Shown piece by piece: positions 32,730 through 43,240 of a DNA stretch of 64,000 nucleotides (within the stretch, counting starts at the first letter, position 1; each line of letters begins with the position of its first letter). The stretch spans positions 682,001 through 746,000 of the forward strand of contig JAESUZ010000132.1 in assembly GCA_017311185.1 (NCBI GenBank). The letters run 5' to 3'. The stretch is from Proteles cristata cristata. Lineage: Eukaryota; Chordata; Mammalia; Carnivora; Hyaenidae. A program made the position numbers and the translations under genes. A model generated the notes under the pieces. It was not told the origin of the DNA. It did not search any database and saw only the letters and a program-made list of their open reading frames with translations.

Positions 32730-33130
32730 TGTCATATGTCTAGAACTTATCAATGAATTTGAACAATTTTCTTCAGCTTCAGGCTCAGCTGGAAAATAGT
32801 TTTCAGGGGACATCAGCATTGGGGGCAGGTCAGAGAGAGTCACCGGGGCACAGCTGTCATCTTGTTCCACACCCACACTCCCCCACCATACCTCCCCTCA
32901 GACACCATTCTGAGTTGGGCATAACCAGGTGGTTGAGGTCAACTAGCAGGTAACTCTCCAAGATACCCCTAAGGAACCCTTGCTTGCCCCAGCCATGCCT
33001 GAGCAATGCACACCTTCCAGTAAGACTCCAAGAGTGAAGGCAGGGGCTTTGGCAAATACTGGTTGGATCCCCTGTGTTTCAGATGAGGGAGTAGAGTCCC
33101 ATTCAAGTCGATTTGTGTACGTTATTATAA
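32730..33130. other. No recognised element
   Basis: Apparently single-copy; nothing recognisable. Confidence 0.45.
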
Positions 33131-33134
33131 AAGA

Positions 33135-33362
33135 AGGAAATTAGCTCTTTGGCCACCATATATTTGCAAGTGTACTTTCTCAGCTTGTCCCTGGTCTTTG
33201 AGCTATGTTTACAGTACTTTTTCCCATGGTGATTTCTTTTTAATTTTCATGTAATCATGTAGTATCAACCTCTGCCTTTATGGTTTTGGAATTTTATCCC
33301 CTACTGAGAATGGCTCTCCACTTCTTCATTTCTTCTAGTACTTATAAAATTATTTTGAGTGT
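33135..33362 (-). mobile_element. Old L1 (L1M-type) fragment, antisense
   Basis: 'atgtagtatcaacctctgcc', 'tttatggttttggaatttta' and 'cttcatttcttctagtactt' follow the antisense order of an old L1. No open frame remains. Confidence 0.65.
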
Positions 33363-33734
33363 GAAGACTGTGTTAGGGATTCAACTTCTCTTTCCCCAGA
33401 TTAGACCCAGACAGGAGAAATAACCCTTCCGAAGTCTCACAGGGCTGGTCTGGGCTCTGCTGGGACTAGAAGGACTCATCGGATAGAGTTCATGCTGTCA
33501 GTACCGCCAGTGTCTGTAAAGATCTCTTTTTTACCCAGCCTCCTTGGAAGGCTGCAAAAGAATAATTCATTTTCACTACCTGTTTTCATTGCATTCTGGC
33601 CTGAATTGTAGTTATTCGTAAGGCTGGCTTTCCCCATATTCATTTCGGGACTATATTCTGTTCATCTTTGTGGCTCCCACCAACCCACAATACCTTCCCC
33701 AACCCTCTGCACACAATAAAATCTGTGGGAATTA
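33363..33734. other. Weak L2-like remains, otherwise unassigned
   Basis: 33645-33735 shows a faint L2 3' pattern ('ttcatctttgtggctcccac', 'gcacacaataaaatctgtgg'). The remainder is unrecognised. Confidence 0.35.
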
Positions 33735-34005
33735 AACTGAATAATATGCTCCATTAATTATAATAATATATGCTATTAGTATATAATATAATAATATATA
33801 CTAATATAATATTACATTATACATTATATTATATTACAATAGTATATATTATATATTAACTAATATATATTTAATATATAATCAATATCTAATTATATAA
33901 TATATAATATATTATTATTCATTATATTATAATTATTCATATAATTATTTGTGAATAATATTATTTGTGAAGAATATTATTATTCTTCACAAATAATATG
34001 TGAAG
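33735..34005. repeat. AT-rich tract with perfect hairpin
   Basis: About 270 bp of TATAAT/ATATTA low-complexity DNA. Its right end contains a perfect inverted repeat: arms at 33958-33976 and 33981-33999 (19 bp each) around a 4-base TTAT loop. The outer ten or so bases of the left arm are preceded by a near copy (33947-33957), as if the arm had slipped once. Confidence 0.93.
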
Positions 34006-34550
34006 TGAAGACCCTCGGATTTCCTGAATGCGGAATAAAAGGATTCGGTGGGCTAACTGACCTGAAGGCCTCTATACCCCTAAGACCTCATGACCATAGT
34101 AGGGGTTGTCAAAGAGAGAGAGGTACACAAGTGGGACCTCTGTCTTCCCCTCTCATGTGCCTTGCTTGGGAGCCTTCAAGCCAGAGGGCTCTGGAGCAGT
34201 TGCTGGGTTCACGGAGTCAATGGGCTTGATAGACGGAGAAACACATGGAAGGGATTAGACAAGAAGGGAGACTGCAGCTCCCGTGACTAACCTTGTGTCC
34301 TTTCTTGTCACCCCACCTCTCTGACATGAGTATTTCTTAGATCACAAGGGCCATAATGGCAGAAACTAAAGAATAATGAAAGCTGATTAGGGAAGAGGAC
34401 ACCCTCCATTTCTTGAGGCTTCAGAAACCAGAATTACCCAGAGTCCTCTGGGGTTACCATATCCCACCTATCAAGACCAATATCCCAATATTTTAGGATG
34501 CTTGGGAAATGTTGCATCCTAATCAATCGAAGACCCTTATGCACAGTCAC
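34006..34550. other. No recognised element
   Basis: Apparently single-copy. The 92-codon frame at 33951-34229 starts in the AT-rich hairpin and has no product. Confidence 0.45.
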
Positions 34551-34554
34551 CACT

Positions 34555-35005
34555 ATTACTAAAGGTGCCACTATTACTCAACAACTACAGAATGCCTTCT
34601 GTGTGCCTGACTCGGTGTGATATTCTAGGTGCCAAGAAAAAGAAGAGTAAAATGGGAGAGAGTTGCTGTTCTCATGGAATTTACTTTCTGGATGAGGAAG
34701 TCAGATAACAAAAAATGGATCCAGAATGCACAAAAAATCAGATATGGATAAAAGCTACTGAGGAAACACGAGTGACACGTGCCAGGGAGTACATCAGTCA
34801 GTGGTCAGGAAAGGAGGGGACATTTCCCCCGAGCCCTGAGTGGTGAGGGGGGCGCACCTACCTCAGGAAGACAGGGAGGAAGAGCATTTCAGGCAGGGGC
34901 GTAGCTGGGGCAAAGATTCTGAGGCAGGACCAAGTGAACAGATAGGAGCCCAGCTGGAACACAGAAAAGAGTGCAGTCGTGATGGTTGAACTTGTGGATA
35001 GTGAT
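34555..35005 (-). repeat. LINE-2 3' region, long fragment
   Basis: Reverse-complement L2: 'actcaacaactacagaatgc', 'tctcatggaatttactttct', 'gagcatttcaggcaggggcg' and 'gattctgaggcaggaccaag'. About 450 bp of the 3' untranslated region is retained. Confidence 0.85.
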
Positions 35006-35250
35006 TGTGAAAGATGTTCATGACCTATGCCCAGAGGGGCTTCTAGACCATAGCTGAGAGGATCTTTAGCCACCCTCTGGTCCAGTGGGTCTCAAACTGA
35101 GGCACTCCCTCTGGCAGAGGGGAAGAAAGCTTATCCCCAGAGTTTCTATAAGTATTTACCAAATTGGTTTCTGGAGACTTGTGCTTCATTTTTAAAACAA
35201 AAGCAAATTTTGCATTCTATCCCCAAGATAAACATATCTGTTTTTATATC

Positions 35251-35493
35251 AAGAATGATGTTCTAGGGGCACTGGGGCAGCCCAGTTGGTTAAACGTCTG
35301 ACTCTTGATTTCAGCTCAGGTTGTGATCTCAGGGTACATAAGATCTAGCCCTGAGTCAGGCTCCCCGCTGACAGCCCAGAGCCTGCTTGAGATTCTCTCT
35401 CTCCCTCTCTCTCTGCCTCTCCCCGACTCATGCACTCTCTCTCTCAAAATAAATAAACAAACATTAAAAAAAAAAAAAAAGAACGATGTTCCA
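35251..35493 (+). mobile_element. Felid CAN-SINE (oldest tier) with duplications
   Basis: AAGAATGATGTTCTA (35251-35265) and AAGAACGATGTTCCA (35479-35493) flank the body. It carries 'gactcttgatttcagctcag' and 'gacagcccagagcctgcttg', with a 16-A tail. A GCAGCC substitution disrupts the head. Confidence 0.93.
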
Positions 35494-36095
35494 AATAAGC
35501 AGAGGTTGGCCATGTACGTGCTGTGGGCCTGTCAATCCCTGGCATACTACCAGGCACTGCCAATCACTTGCCAGATAAGAGGACAAAAGCCCTGAAAAAT
35601 AGGATGGGGTGATTTTCCCAAGTCCATCCAAGTTGTTGTAGAAACACAACGTGCTAATGTTTTGCACTTTCTGAACATTAGGATTCTAAGGGACAGCTGT
35701 TCCCTGTTCATCTGGGTATATTTTGAGGGCATGTTTTATACCCAGCTTGACAGGCTCCTCCCTTCCTCAGATAGCCCTGCTGACTTCATGCTCATCACTG
35801 CATTGTTCTTTCAGGCTGTGGGAGATGAAGGACCTGCGGGCTCCCTGAAGGGGATGTTGTAGCCCCAAGGTCACTTGTGCCAAGTCGCCCCTTGTCCCCA
35901 GGACTAGCTTTCCCCACAGACCAAGTGAAGCATCTGCAAAACTCTTCTGGGTTCCCCACCCACAAGGTGAGAGAAGCCATCTCTCCAGCAAAGAACTACT
36001 TCCCATCACTTTAAAATCCCTGTGTCTGCATGCGAGATCATTGGGCCATGATTTAGAATGTGACTTACAAAGAAGTTGAGATGAAGAGGGGGGAA
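35494..36095. other. No recognised element
   Basis: Apparently single-copy. Short frames on both strands overlap and lack a product. Confidence 0.45.
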
Positions 36096-36099
36096 TGTT

Positions 36100-36415
36100 A
36101 CTTGCGTTCTAATGTTAGTTAGACAAACAAACAAGTGGCAAACTTAAGCATGCAGGGTGAACTCAACTACATTACTCGGGTGGTGGGGGAGAGGATGTAT
36201 AAAGAAAAAGACTACAAACAATTAGACTTAAATGTTAATAGTCCCAGAAAAGTATGGGGATGGAGGGGTAGAGGGTAATGTGGGAATGAGAGATAGTGGG
36301 TAATATGGGGATGTGGGGTTGTGGACTATTTTTATGTTTTTCTCATTTTCCAAATTTCCTATGTATATTTTTCTCAAATTCCCAATTCTGGAAAACACCA
36401 ATGTGAACATAGAAT
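36100..36415 (+). mobile_element. Possible old L1 3' fragment
   Basis: The end 'ttatgtttttctcattttcc aaatttcctatgtatatttt' parallels the 3' tail of old L1 families, after a purine-rich G/A stretch typical of an L1 3' untranslated region. Weak. Confidence 0.4.
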
Positions 36416-36445
36416 ATTTTTAAACTCCCAAGGATTGAGTATTCA

Positions 36446-36663
36446 AAAAAAAATTTTTTTAATGTTTATTCCTTTTTGAGAGACAGAGGCAGAGCATGAA
36501 CTGAGAAGGGGCAGAGAGAGAGAGGAAGACACAGAATCTGAGGCAGGCTCCAGGCTCTGAGCTGTCAGCACAGAGCCCGACGTGGGGCTCCAACCCACGG
36601 ACCGTGAGATCATGACCTGAGCTGAAGCTGGATGCTTAACCAACTGAGCCACTCATACGCCCC
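36446..36663 (-). mobile_element. Felid CAN-SINE, full length
   Basis: Inverted middle-tier copy with 'ctgagctgtcagcacagagc', 'cacagaatctgaggcaggct' and a head decayed to 'gagccactcatacgcccc'. Confidence 0.95.
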
Positions 36664-36673
36664 ATCAAAGATA

Positions 36674-36917
36674 AGTATTTAATGTGGTTTTTTTAAAATA
36701 TTTTTTTATTTACTTCTAGGAGAGAGAGAGAGACAGCGTGAGCAGGGGAGGGTCAGAGAGAGGGGAGTCACAGACTGAAACAGGCTCCAGGCTCTGAGCT
36801 GGCAGTCAGCACAGAGCCCGACGCGGGGCTCAAACCCACGAACCGCGAGATCATGACCTAAGTGAAAGTCGGACGCTTAACCGACTAAGCCACCCAGGCA
36901 CCCCAATATTTAATGTG
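36674..36917 (-). mobile_element. Felid CAN-SINE (young tier) with duplications
   Basis: Body 36687-36904 between AGTATTTAATGTG (36674-36686) and AATATTTAATGTG (36905-36917). The inverted sequence shows the young-tier block 'gctctgagctggcagtcagc' and 'gagtcacagactgaaacagg'. CpGs are retained in 'cgacgcggggctc' and 'gaaccgcgagatc', which fits a recent insertion. Confidence 0.96.
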
Positions 36918-37116
36918 TTTATAGAGAAAGCCATGTGGACTTACTAGGTCATTGCAGCTACAAATTAATTAATAGTGAAAAAAAATAGATAAGAATAATT
37001 TATAATCAGCAAGTTGACTGTCTTAAAAGTACTGCTTCTAAAATTTTTTAACTACTTTCCAACGGACTAACAGTTCTCTGTTTATTTTCCTTATCATTTT
37101 GGGGACACCTCTGATT

Positions 37117-37137
37117 GTTTGTTTGTTTGTTTGTTTG
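37117..37137. repeat. (GTTT)n short tandem repeat
   Basis: Five GTTT units followed by GAGAGAG, the look of a severely truncated inverted SINE tail. Confidence 0.75.
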
Positions 37138-37149
37138 AGAGAGATTTTG

Positions 37150-37235
37150 CTTCATTCAATGCTGTCCCCAGTGCCTGGAGCCACACCTGGCACCTGCGGG
37201 TGCTCAGGAAAGAGAAGTGAATATAAATGAATGAT
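37150..37235 (+). repeat. LINE-2 3' terminal fragment
   Basis: 'tgctgtccccagtgcctgga' and 'cacacctggcacctgcgggt', then 'gaatataaatgaatgat', give the L2 3' end. Confidence 0.8.
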
Positions 37236-37466
37236 TTGGAGAGGCTGTCAGGATGTGTGAGCATGCTCCCCATATTACAGGAACCTGAGTCCTGAGGGAG
37301 GACATAGGGATGGCCCAGGGTTCCAGGGATGGGGAACAGCTGGGATGAGAGCCAATCTTCCCTCTCTTGCAGGCAGGATGGAAGGAGCAATCAAAGCACA
37401 TGGATTCAATGAATTTGTGATAACTTAGGTCAGGGTTAGGCTGACTTTCAAACTATCAAAGGAGTA
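37236..37466. other. No recognised element
   Basis: Apparently single-copy; nothing recognisable. Confidence 0.4.
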
Positions 37467-37469
37467 AGG

Positions 37470-37660
37470 GGGACCCCTGAGTAGCCCAGTCAGTTAAACA
37501 TCCAACTCTTGGTTTAGGCTCAGGTCATGATCTCATAGTTTGTGAGTTCAAGCCCCTCGTTGGCCTCTGCACTGATTGCACAGAGGCTACTTGGGATTTC
37601 TCTCTCTCTCTCTCTCTCTCTCTGATCTTCCCTAGCTTGCCCTCTCTCTCTCTCTCAAAC
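37470..37660 (+). mobile_element. Divergent felid CAN-SINE
   Basis: 'gggacccctgagtagcccag' head, 'actcttggtttaggctcagg', 'gttcaagcccctcgttggcc' and two TC runs, but no AATAAA tail. It has the shortened middle and many substitutions, so it is an old copy. Confidence 0.88.
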
Positions 37661-37834
37661 AATCAGAGGTGTCCCATCGCTTTCCAGCTATTAGAGAAAC
37701 ATGCTTCAGACTCATTATATTTCACCTCCTCATCATGCCTATGAAGCTCTGAGCGTTGCTAACATCTGTTACAGAAGGGGCTCCTCTCTGTACTTATTCA
37801 TCCACTGCCTTGTAGCATGCAAGTTTGACTGGTC

Positions 37835-37992
37835 TGCTACTCAGCTCTAAACACCAGGGAGCAGAGCCAGGATTTCTTCTACTGTATTCCCACAGCTCTT
37901 AACATAATCCTGGGCATCCTAATTTTTCAATTAGGAAAGCACAGTATCTACACATAGTAAAGACTTGATAAATGTTTGTTGGATGAATATGG
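37835..37992 (+). repeat. LINE-2 3' end
   Basis: 'gctctaaacaccagggagca', 'tgtattcccacagctcttaa' and 'gataaatgtttgttggatga' are L2 3' blocks. Confidence 0.85.
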
Positions 37993-37994
37993 AT

Positions 37995-38150
37995 CATACA
38001 ATATGTTGGATATTTACAGACCTTTTCTCCAGTAGTCCTTGTAAAAGACCTAAAGGATAGTAATTTACTGATAGAGTTTAAGTGTTTAAGTGACTTGCTC
38101 AAGACACATAGTAAGTGGTGATCTTGGGTGTAGGTTCTACATTTATGACA
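37995..38150 (-). repeat. MIR SINE fragment
   Basis: 'gtgtttaagtgacttgctca' and 'agacacatagtaagtggtga' give a reverse-complement MIR core. Confidence 0.75.
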
Positions 38151-38151
38151 T

Positions 38152-38745
38152 AAAATATAATGTGAAACAAGACTGTTTCTCAGCTATAGTACACGGAGGC
38201 AATACGTTCTTTAGAGAAGTGAAGGATTTGTGCCGGCAAAGTGGGCAGGGAAGAAATTATAGCAGAAGCAGGGCTTCAGCTGGACTTTGGAGGGTGGAGG
38301 AGGGGGAAAGGACAACAAAAATGGCAACATATGAATCCATGAGGCTCATTCCCCAAGCAGAGACTGGGATTGGGATCAGTTGACTGAGGGCACCTTAGCC
38401 AACCAATGAGTCTGATGCATGTTTCTCTAATAACTGGAAAGCGATGGGAAAATAATTGTTCAATATGTCAAAACATCACTAGCCTAACTAAGCATGTGGA
38501 TTAGCTTGAAATGAAGGCAGATGACCTCCCTGCTGGTGCAGCAGCAGGGCCCCTGAGCAAAGCACTGGGGGACAGGGGAACAGGTGCTCCTATGGATCTT
38601 CAGTGAGGTAAGGGGGCCTTTCATATACTACTTCTGAAAAGCCTTGACCTCTGCCCCATGCACTCTAACCCACTGGCCTCCCCCAAAATAGATTATTTCA
38701 CACCCACAGGACACACCACAGACCTCCCAGGATGATACAGGAAAA
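38152..38745. other. No recognised element
   Basis: Apparently single-copy; nothing recognisable. Confidence 0.45.
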
Positions 38746-38747
38746 GT

Positions 38748-38852
38748 GTGCTGGACTTTGATCCTGGTGACCAGGGTTCTAGACCCAGCTCTGCCATTTA
38801 TGGATCTGTGGCTTTGAACATGACACCACTTGTGGTCTCTGCATGGTACTAT
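38748..38852 (+). repeat. MIR SINE fragment
   Basis: 'ccagggttctagacccagct' and 'ctgccatttatggatctgtg' match the forward MIR B-box and core region. Confidence 0.75.
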
Positions 38853-38879
38853 AGAGTGGTATTGCACATTCCTCAAGTA

Positions 38880-39083
38880 GGGCAGGGTCCCTCATATCCC
38901 AATCCCAATTTAGCACATCAAGACCAGGACTTATGGGAAAGGTATGAAATGGAATAGCGTGGAAATTCCAACATGCATCCCATGCGTGGTGAAACTTGTA
39001 TTTCCATTGTTTATGTGTAGTAAGTCATCATGTTGAAATGATTTCTCATTGTGCACTATACTCAAAAGAGTTTGAAAGCCCCT
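38880..39083. mobile_element. Possible hAT fossil
   Basis: The right end 'aaaagagtttgaaagcccct' resembles a hAT terminus (..AAAGTTTGAGAACCACTG), and 'gttgaaatgatttctcattg' resembles the interior of such elements. The left terminus is not clear. Confidence 0.35.
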
Positions 39084-39089
39084 GGCATA

Positions 39090-39385
39090 GCATCCAAGGG
39101 TCAGAGGTGTGGAGTCAGACAGTCTGAGTTTGAACAGAGCTCAGCCACTTCCTTAGTTGTGTGACTTTGGACAAATTGTTTCACCTCTTTGAGGCTTGGT
39201 TTCAATATTTATAAAATCAAGACGATGACATTTCTAATTTCATAAGGTTGTTGGAAGAATTACATCCTTCAATCAACAAATCAATATCTCAATATAAAAT
39301 CCTTCAATCAACAAATCAATATAAAGTCCCTAGGACAGTGGTTGGCATTCAGTAAGGGAACATTAGCTGCTACTGTCTCTGTGTT
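39090..39385 (+). repeat. MIR SINE, near full length, with internal duplication
   Basis: 'gtctgagtttgaacagagct', 'gttgtgtgactttggacaaa', 'gaggcttggtttcaatattt' and 'ggttggcattcagtaaggga' in forward order. A 24 bp segment is repeated exactly at 39264-39287 and 39299-39322, lengthening the element by 35 bp. Confidence 0.9.
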
Positions 39386-39439
39386 TGTCATTGAGGTAGC
39401 TGGACCAGAAAACAACTAAGGTCCCTCGGCTCTAACCAT

Positions 39440-39560
39440 AGGCCCTGCTTTTTGAGATGAGAAAGGCCCACTGAGGTCCCAAGACTAACCCAAGGTCACT
39501 TGGGTATTGCTCAGTTCCAAGATCCTCGTCTCACTTTGCTGAAACTCCAGACTTCATCCA
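39440..39560 (-). repeat. Possible MIR fragment
   Basis: 'gagatgagaaaggcccactg' and 'ctaacccaaggtcacttggg' look like a decayed reverse-complement MIR core. Confidence 0.5.
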
Positions 39561-39561
39561 G

Positions 39562-40030
39562 GCAGGCCCAGAGGGCAAGATCATGAGGCACAACATGAAG
39601 AAGGCTTAGGGTTCCTTTGCCCAGGCCCTGAGATTTCCAGAGTTGCCCTTTACTCAGAGGCAAGAAGCACTGGAACATTCTGACAGTGAGTGTGACCTAA
39701 AGCATCAAAATAGACTAAGTAAACTGTAATAGAAACTGGAAGAGTGTCAGGGACCCGAGACCCAGTATTGGTGAAAAGATGCGTAGCCAGCAACCTTGTG
39801 TTTTGTATCTGCTTATTTGTTCCTCCAAAGAAAGTCCTGAATTTCACAAAACATAAAAAATACAGATGACAGTTTATCAACAGCCTCACAGCATGAATTA
39901 AATATTGTTAAACTGTCCTTCTACTGATATACAATGTACACAGTATTATAAGTATCCCTATTTGTACGTATGTGATATAAAGAGTAATTTGCAAATATTG
40001 TGAGTAAACCTGTTTCCTCATAGCTTCACC
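39562..40030. other. No recognised element
   Basis: Apparently single-copy; nothing recognisable. Confidence 0.45.
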
Positions 40031-40034
40031 AGCA

Positions 40035-40227
40035 TTGAATTTTACTTTGTTTGTTTGTTTGTTTGTTTGTTTGTTTGTTTGTTTTTGAGAGAGAGAAAGA
40101 ATAGGTAAGGGGTAGAAGGAGGGAGAAGGAGAATCCCAAGGAGGTTCCACGGCAAGATCATGACCTGAGCCAAAATCAAGAGTTGGATGCTTAACCTACT
40201 GAGTCACCCAGGTATCTTGAATTTTAC
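40035..40227 (-). mobile_element. Internally deleted felid CAN-SINE with 11 bp duplications
   Basis: TTGAATTTTAC occurs at 40035-40045 and 40217-40227. Between them lie an expanded (GTTT)n tail (40047-40083), a shortened middle and 'ctgagtcacccaggtatc' head. Part of the region between the middle and the B box is missing. Confidence 0.92.
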
Positions 40228-40424
40228 CCTGTTAAATTTGCAAATTTAATAAGCATGTAGGGATACCTATTTCTATCTAATAAATTCTAATTTACCTATC
40301 TTTTTTTTCTAATTTACTTATCTTTAAATAAAGTATAATGAGGCAACCTTTTTTTCTCAGGTATTAACTCCCTGCTATTTTTTTTTCCCCAACATCCAAC
40401 CCCTCCCAATCTTTCAGTAAGCAA

Positions 40425-40562
40425 CACGTACTGTGTAATCAATATGGATTGAACTTTATATTAGGTACTAGAAGAGCAATGTTTATCAAAGATATTACAG
40501 ATACACTTCCTGTTCTAAGGAGTTTACAATCTAACAGAGTTAAACCCAACTGTTTAAAAAAC
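40425..40562 (-). repeat. LINE-2 3' fragment
   Basis: 'gtactagaagagcaatgttt', 'tacacttcctgttctaagga' and 'gtttacaatctaacagagtt' match the reverse-complement L2 3' region. Confidence 0.65.
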
Positions 40563-40570
40563 TGAACACA

Positions 40571-40790
40571 GGGCACCTGGGTGGCTCAGTCAGTTAAGCG
40601 TCTGACTTCAGCTCAGGTCATGATCTCATGGTTTGTGGGTTTGAGCCCCACCTCGGGTTCTGTGCTGACAGTGCAGAGCCTGGAGCCTGCTTCAGATTCT
40701 GTGTCTCCCTTTCTCTCTGCCCCTCCCCTACTCATGCTCAGTCTCTCTCACTCTCAAAAAATAAATAAAACATTTAAAAAATTTTTTTAA
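40571..40790 (+). mobile_element. Felid CAN-SINE, full length
   Basis: 'gggcacctgggtggctcagt' head, 'gctgacagtgcagagcctgg', 'cttcagattctgtgtctccc' and an AAATAAATAAAACATTTAAA tail. Middle tier. Confidence 0.95.
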
Positions 40791-40794
40791 TTGA

Positions 40795-41232
40795 CTATGC
40801 TTGCATTGTGGGTAAAGTAAGCATATCTTGAACTCTTAGAAGACAATATCCCACAATGCTGGGAAATCTATTACAAGAATATCTAGATGCCTTATCGTTA
40901 TCATGTTAGTTTACCTGGCAGTAACATGTTCTGGGTCTGTGCTAAGTCCAAGTACAAACTCTAGAGAATGTATGGCAAGGTCTAACTTGGATGGGGCAAG
41001 GACCCTCCTCAGAGGGTTGTTCCCTACACCTCTCTCGCCATAGATCCTGCTCAACACATATTTATCAGCAGGCTTGTTTGGGAACCCCAGACTACAACTC
41101 AAGGCTGTGAACACCCTAACCCAAGCAACCTAGAAACAGGGGTACCTGGGGACTCTGAGCTATGGCTATGCCTTTTCTCTCCAGTGGTCAAATCATCTAG
41201 TCAGATCAGCTCATCATCAGATGACTCTTATT
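40795..41232. other. No recognised element
   Basis: Apparently single-copy; nothing recognisable. Confidence 0.45.
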
Positions 41233-41387
41233 AACTAGATTGTGTCCCCCCCCAAATTTGTATGTCGAAGCCCTAATCCCTGATACCTTAGAATATGATT
41301 GTATTTGGAAATAAGGCCTTAAGAGGCAATTAATATTAAATGAGTTCATATTGGTGGGACCCAAGCTAATATGACTGCTGTCCTTAT

Positions 41388-41646
41388 AAGAAGAGACACC
41401 AGGGGCGCCTGGGTGGCTTAGTCCGTTAAGCGTTCGACTTTCGCTTAGGTCATGATCTCGCGGTTCGTGGGTTCGAGCCCTGCGTCGGGCTCTGTGCTGA
41501 CTGCCAGCTCAGAGCCTGAAGCCTGTTTCAGTCTGTGACTCTCTCTCTCTCTGACCCTCCCCTGCTCACGCTGTCTTTCTCTCTCTCTCCTAGAAATAAA
41601 TAAAAATCTTTAAAAAAAAAAAAAAAAAAAAGAAGAGACACCAGGG
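41388..41646 (+). mobile_element. Young-tier felid CAN-SINE with perfect duplications
   Basis: AAGAAGAGACACCAGGG is repeated at 41388-41404 and 41630-41646 (17 bp including shared G bases). The SINE has 'cgactttcgcttaggtcatg', 'gctgactgccagctcagagc', 'gtttcagtctgtgactctct', 'ctctctcctagaaataaata' and a 20-A tail. CpGs are kept at the B box. It is among the least decayed copies here. Confidence 0.97.
41414..41480 (+). promoter_or_regulatory. Internal RNA polymerase III promoter (A and B boxes) of a young SINE
   Basis: A box TGGCTTAGTCCG at 41414-41425 and B box GGTTCGAGCCC at 41470-41480 keep the tRNA-type layout and spacing. The B box matches the consensus GGTTCRANNCC. This is the inherited tRNA-derived promoter that drives SINE transcription; whether this copy is transcribed is unknown. 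Confidence 0.7.
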
Positions 41647-41864
41647 ATGCACACACACAGAGGAAAATCTGTGTGAAGATAGCCAGAAAGTGACCATCTG
41701 CAAGCCAAAGAGAGAGGCCTCAGAGAAATGAAATCTACTGACACCTTGATCTTGGACTTCCAGTACCTAGAACTACAAGAAAATAAATTTCTGTTGTTTA
41801 AGCTACTCAGTCTGTGGTACTTAGATAGGTAGCCTAAGCACACTAATACAATGAGCCCAAGGTC

Positions 41865-43020
41865 TGGGAATCCCAAAGAATGGGCACCCTTAAAATAAAA
41901 TTTTGAGGTTTCCCTCTCCAAGTTGTATCCATCCAAGATAGAGAGGTCACTGGTCTCTTCCATCATTCCCTCCCCAACACCTGTAGAACATTTGCTTTGG
42001 GCCAGCACTGTGTCTGTAGCTACGCACAACGTCTGCAAATCCTCAGGCCATTCCTTTCGCACCCCCAGGGTTCTGTGCCAACAGAGGCATCACCAACCTC
42101 AGCCAGCCTTTCGTTCTCCACACCCACACCATCTCATTGAACATTGGCGGGGTCAAGTGGTTGGGGAAGGACCTCTACCTGGAACCAGGCCAGATGGCAC
42201 TGGATTAGAGCATCATACATTCTTCCCCTGTCATCCTTAGCCAAAGGATGACCAAATTAAAACAGCACAGGACTGTCATTTCCACAGGCCTTTTAACTCA
42301 AGGAAATGGCTTGGAATGGTCATGACAAGAACCAACTTTACTAGAATATCAACTCCCACAACACGTGCCGGGCGAATATGACTTCAAACGAGGTCTAAAC
42401 CAGCCTGTTGCCAATTGCAACTCTGAAAAATTGCTTTGCCTATAGTTTTTCCTCCTATGAAGATTTATCTCTGTCTATAAAGCCCTCTCTATCAATGACA
42501 CAGGGCCATATATGAAACTGAGGAAACCAGAGGTAATAGCATCTTGGTCAAAATCAACAAGACCACCTTCCAGCCATCCCTGTTCTGGGAAAACAGCCTG
42601 TTTTGCCCTGCAGCCAGCAATGCCTTCATGGCAGTGGTGTGCTGTATGTATGTCACAAAACTGAAGAAATATTCTTCGTGTATGACACCAAAACCCAAAA
42701 AGAAAAGTACCTCTGCCTCCAGTTCCCAAAGCAGTGGTGAAATAGGACCACCTGCACAATGGTCCAGCTGTCCCAAAACTCTACAGATACAATGACGGCT
42801 ACTGAATCCACCACAATGTTTATTGTTATCATGATATGTGAGGAAGATGAGCAGTCAGGCCATGCCATAGGATAAGATTCCTTGGAACTGTTAATAGGAG
42901 AAGTAAACATACTTGTACCTGTTTGTTTGCTGTGTATGTGTTTCTTGTGTCTTTCTTACACAGGAGGCTTTCCTCAGATGTTTGGAAGACTTGGCTATCT
43001 GTTCATACCTAGGAGTAAGA
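41865..43020. other. Unassigned 1.15 kb; possible decayed retrocopy
   Basis: Contains no repeat I can name. Several partly open frames follow one another on the plus strand (41923-42240, 42544-42795, 42882-43020), and opposing frames exist on the minus strand. I recognise no protein. The right end (42930-43020) may belong to the old L1 that continues at 43551. Confidence 0.35.
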
Positions 43021-43026
43021 CATCAG

Positions 43027-43203
43027 AAGTTGATTGGTACCAACGGGCACCTGAGTGGCTCAGTCGGTTGAGCACCGACTTCTGCTCATGTCATGATCTC
43101 ATGGTTCATGGGCTCCAGCCCTTTGTTGGACTCTGTGCTGACAGCTCAGAGCCTGGAGCCGCTTCAGATTCTGTGTCTCCTTCTCTCTCTCTGCCCTTCC
43201 CCT

Positions 43204-43240
<37 letters not shown>

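Larger units (their letters stand above)
41235..41855 (+). mobile_element. MLT1/MST-type LTR (ERVL-MaLR) split by a young SINE
   Basis: The left part 41235-41387 reads 'agattgtgtcccccc', 'tgattgtatttggaaataag' and 'atgactgctgtccttataag'. The right part 41646-41855 reads 'gcacacacacagaggaaaat', 'aataaatttctgttgtttaa' and 'agtctgtggtacttagatag'. The parts join cleanly when the SINE and one duplication copy are removed. Non-coding solo LTR. Confidence 0.9.

Noticed and set aside
41405..41480. tRNA-like A and B boxes suggesting a tRNA gene
   Set aside because: They are the inherited promoter of a tRNA-Lys-derived SINE. No cloverleaf with matched acceptor and anticodon stems is kept, and the sequence runs on into the SINE body.
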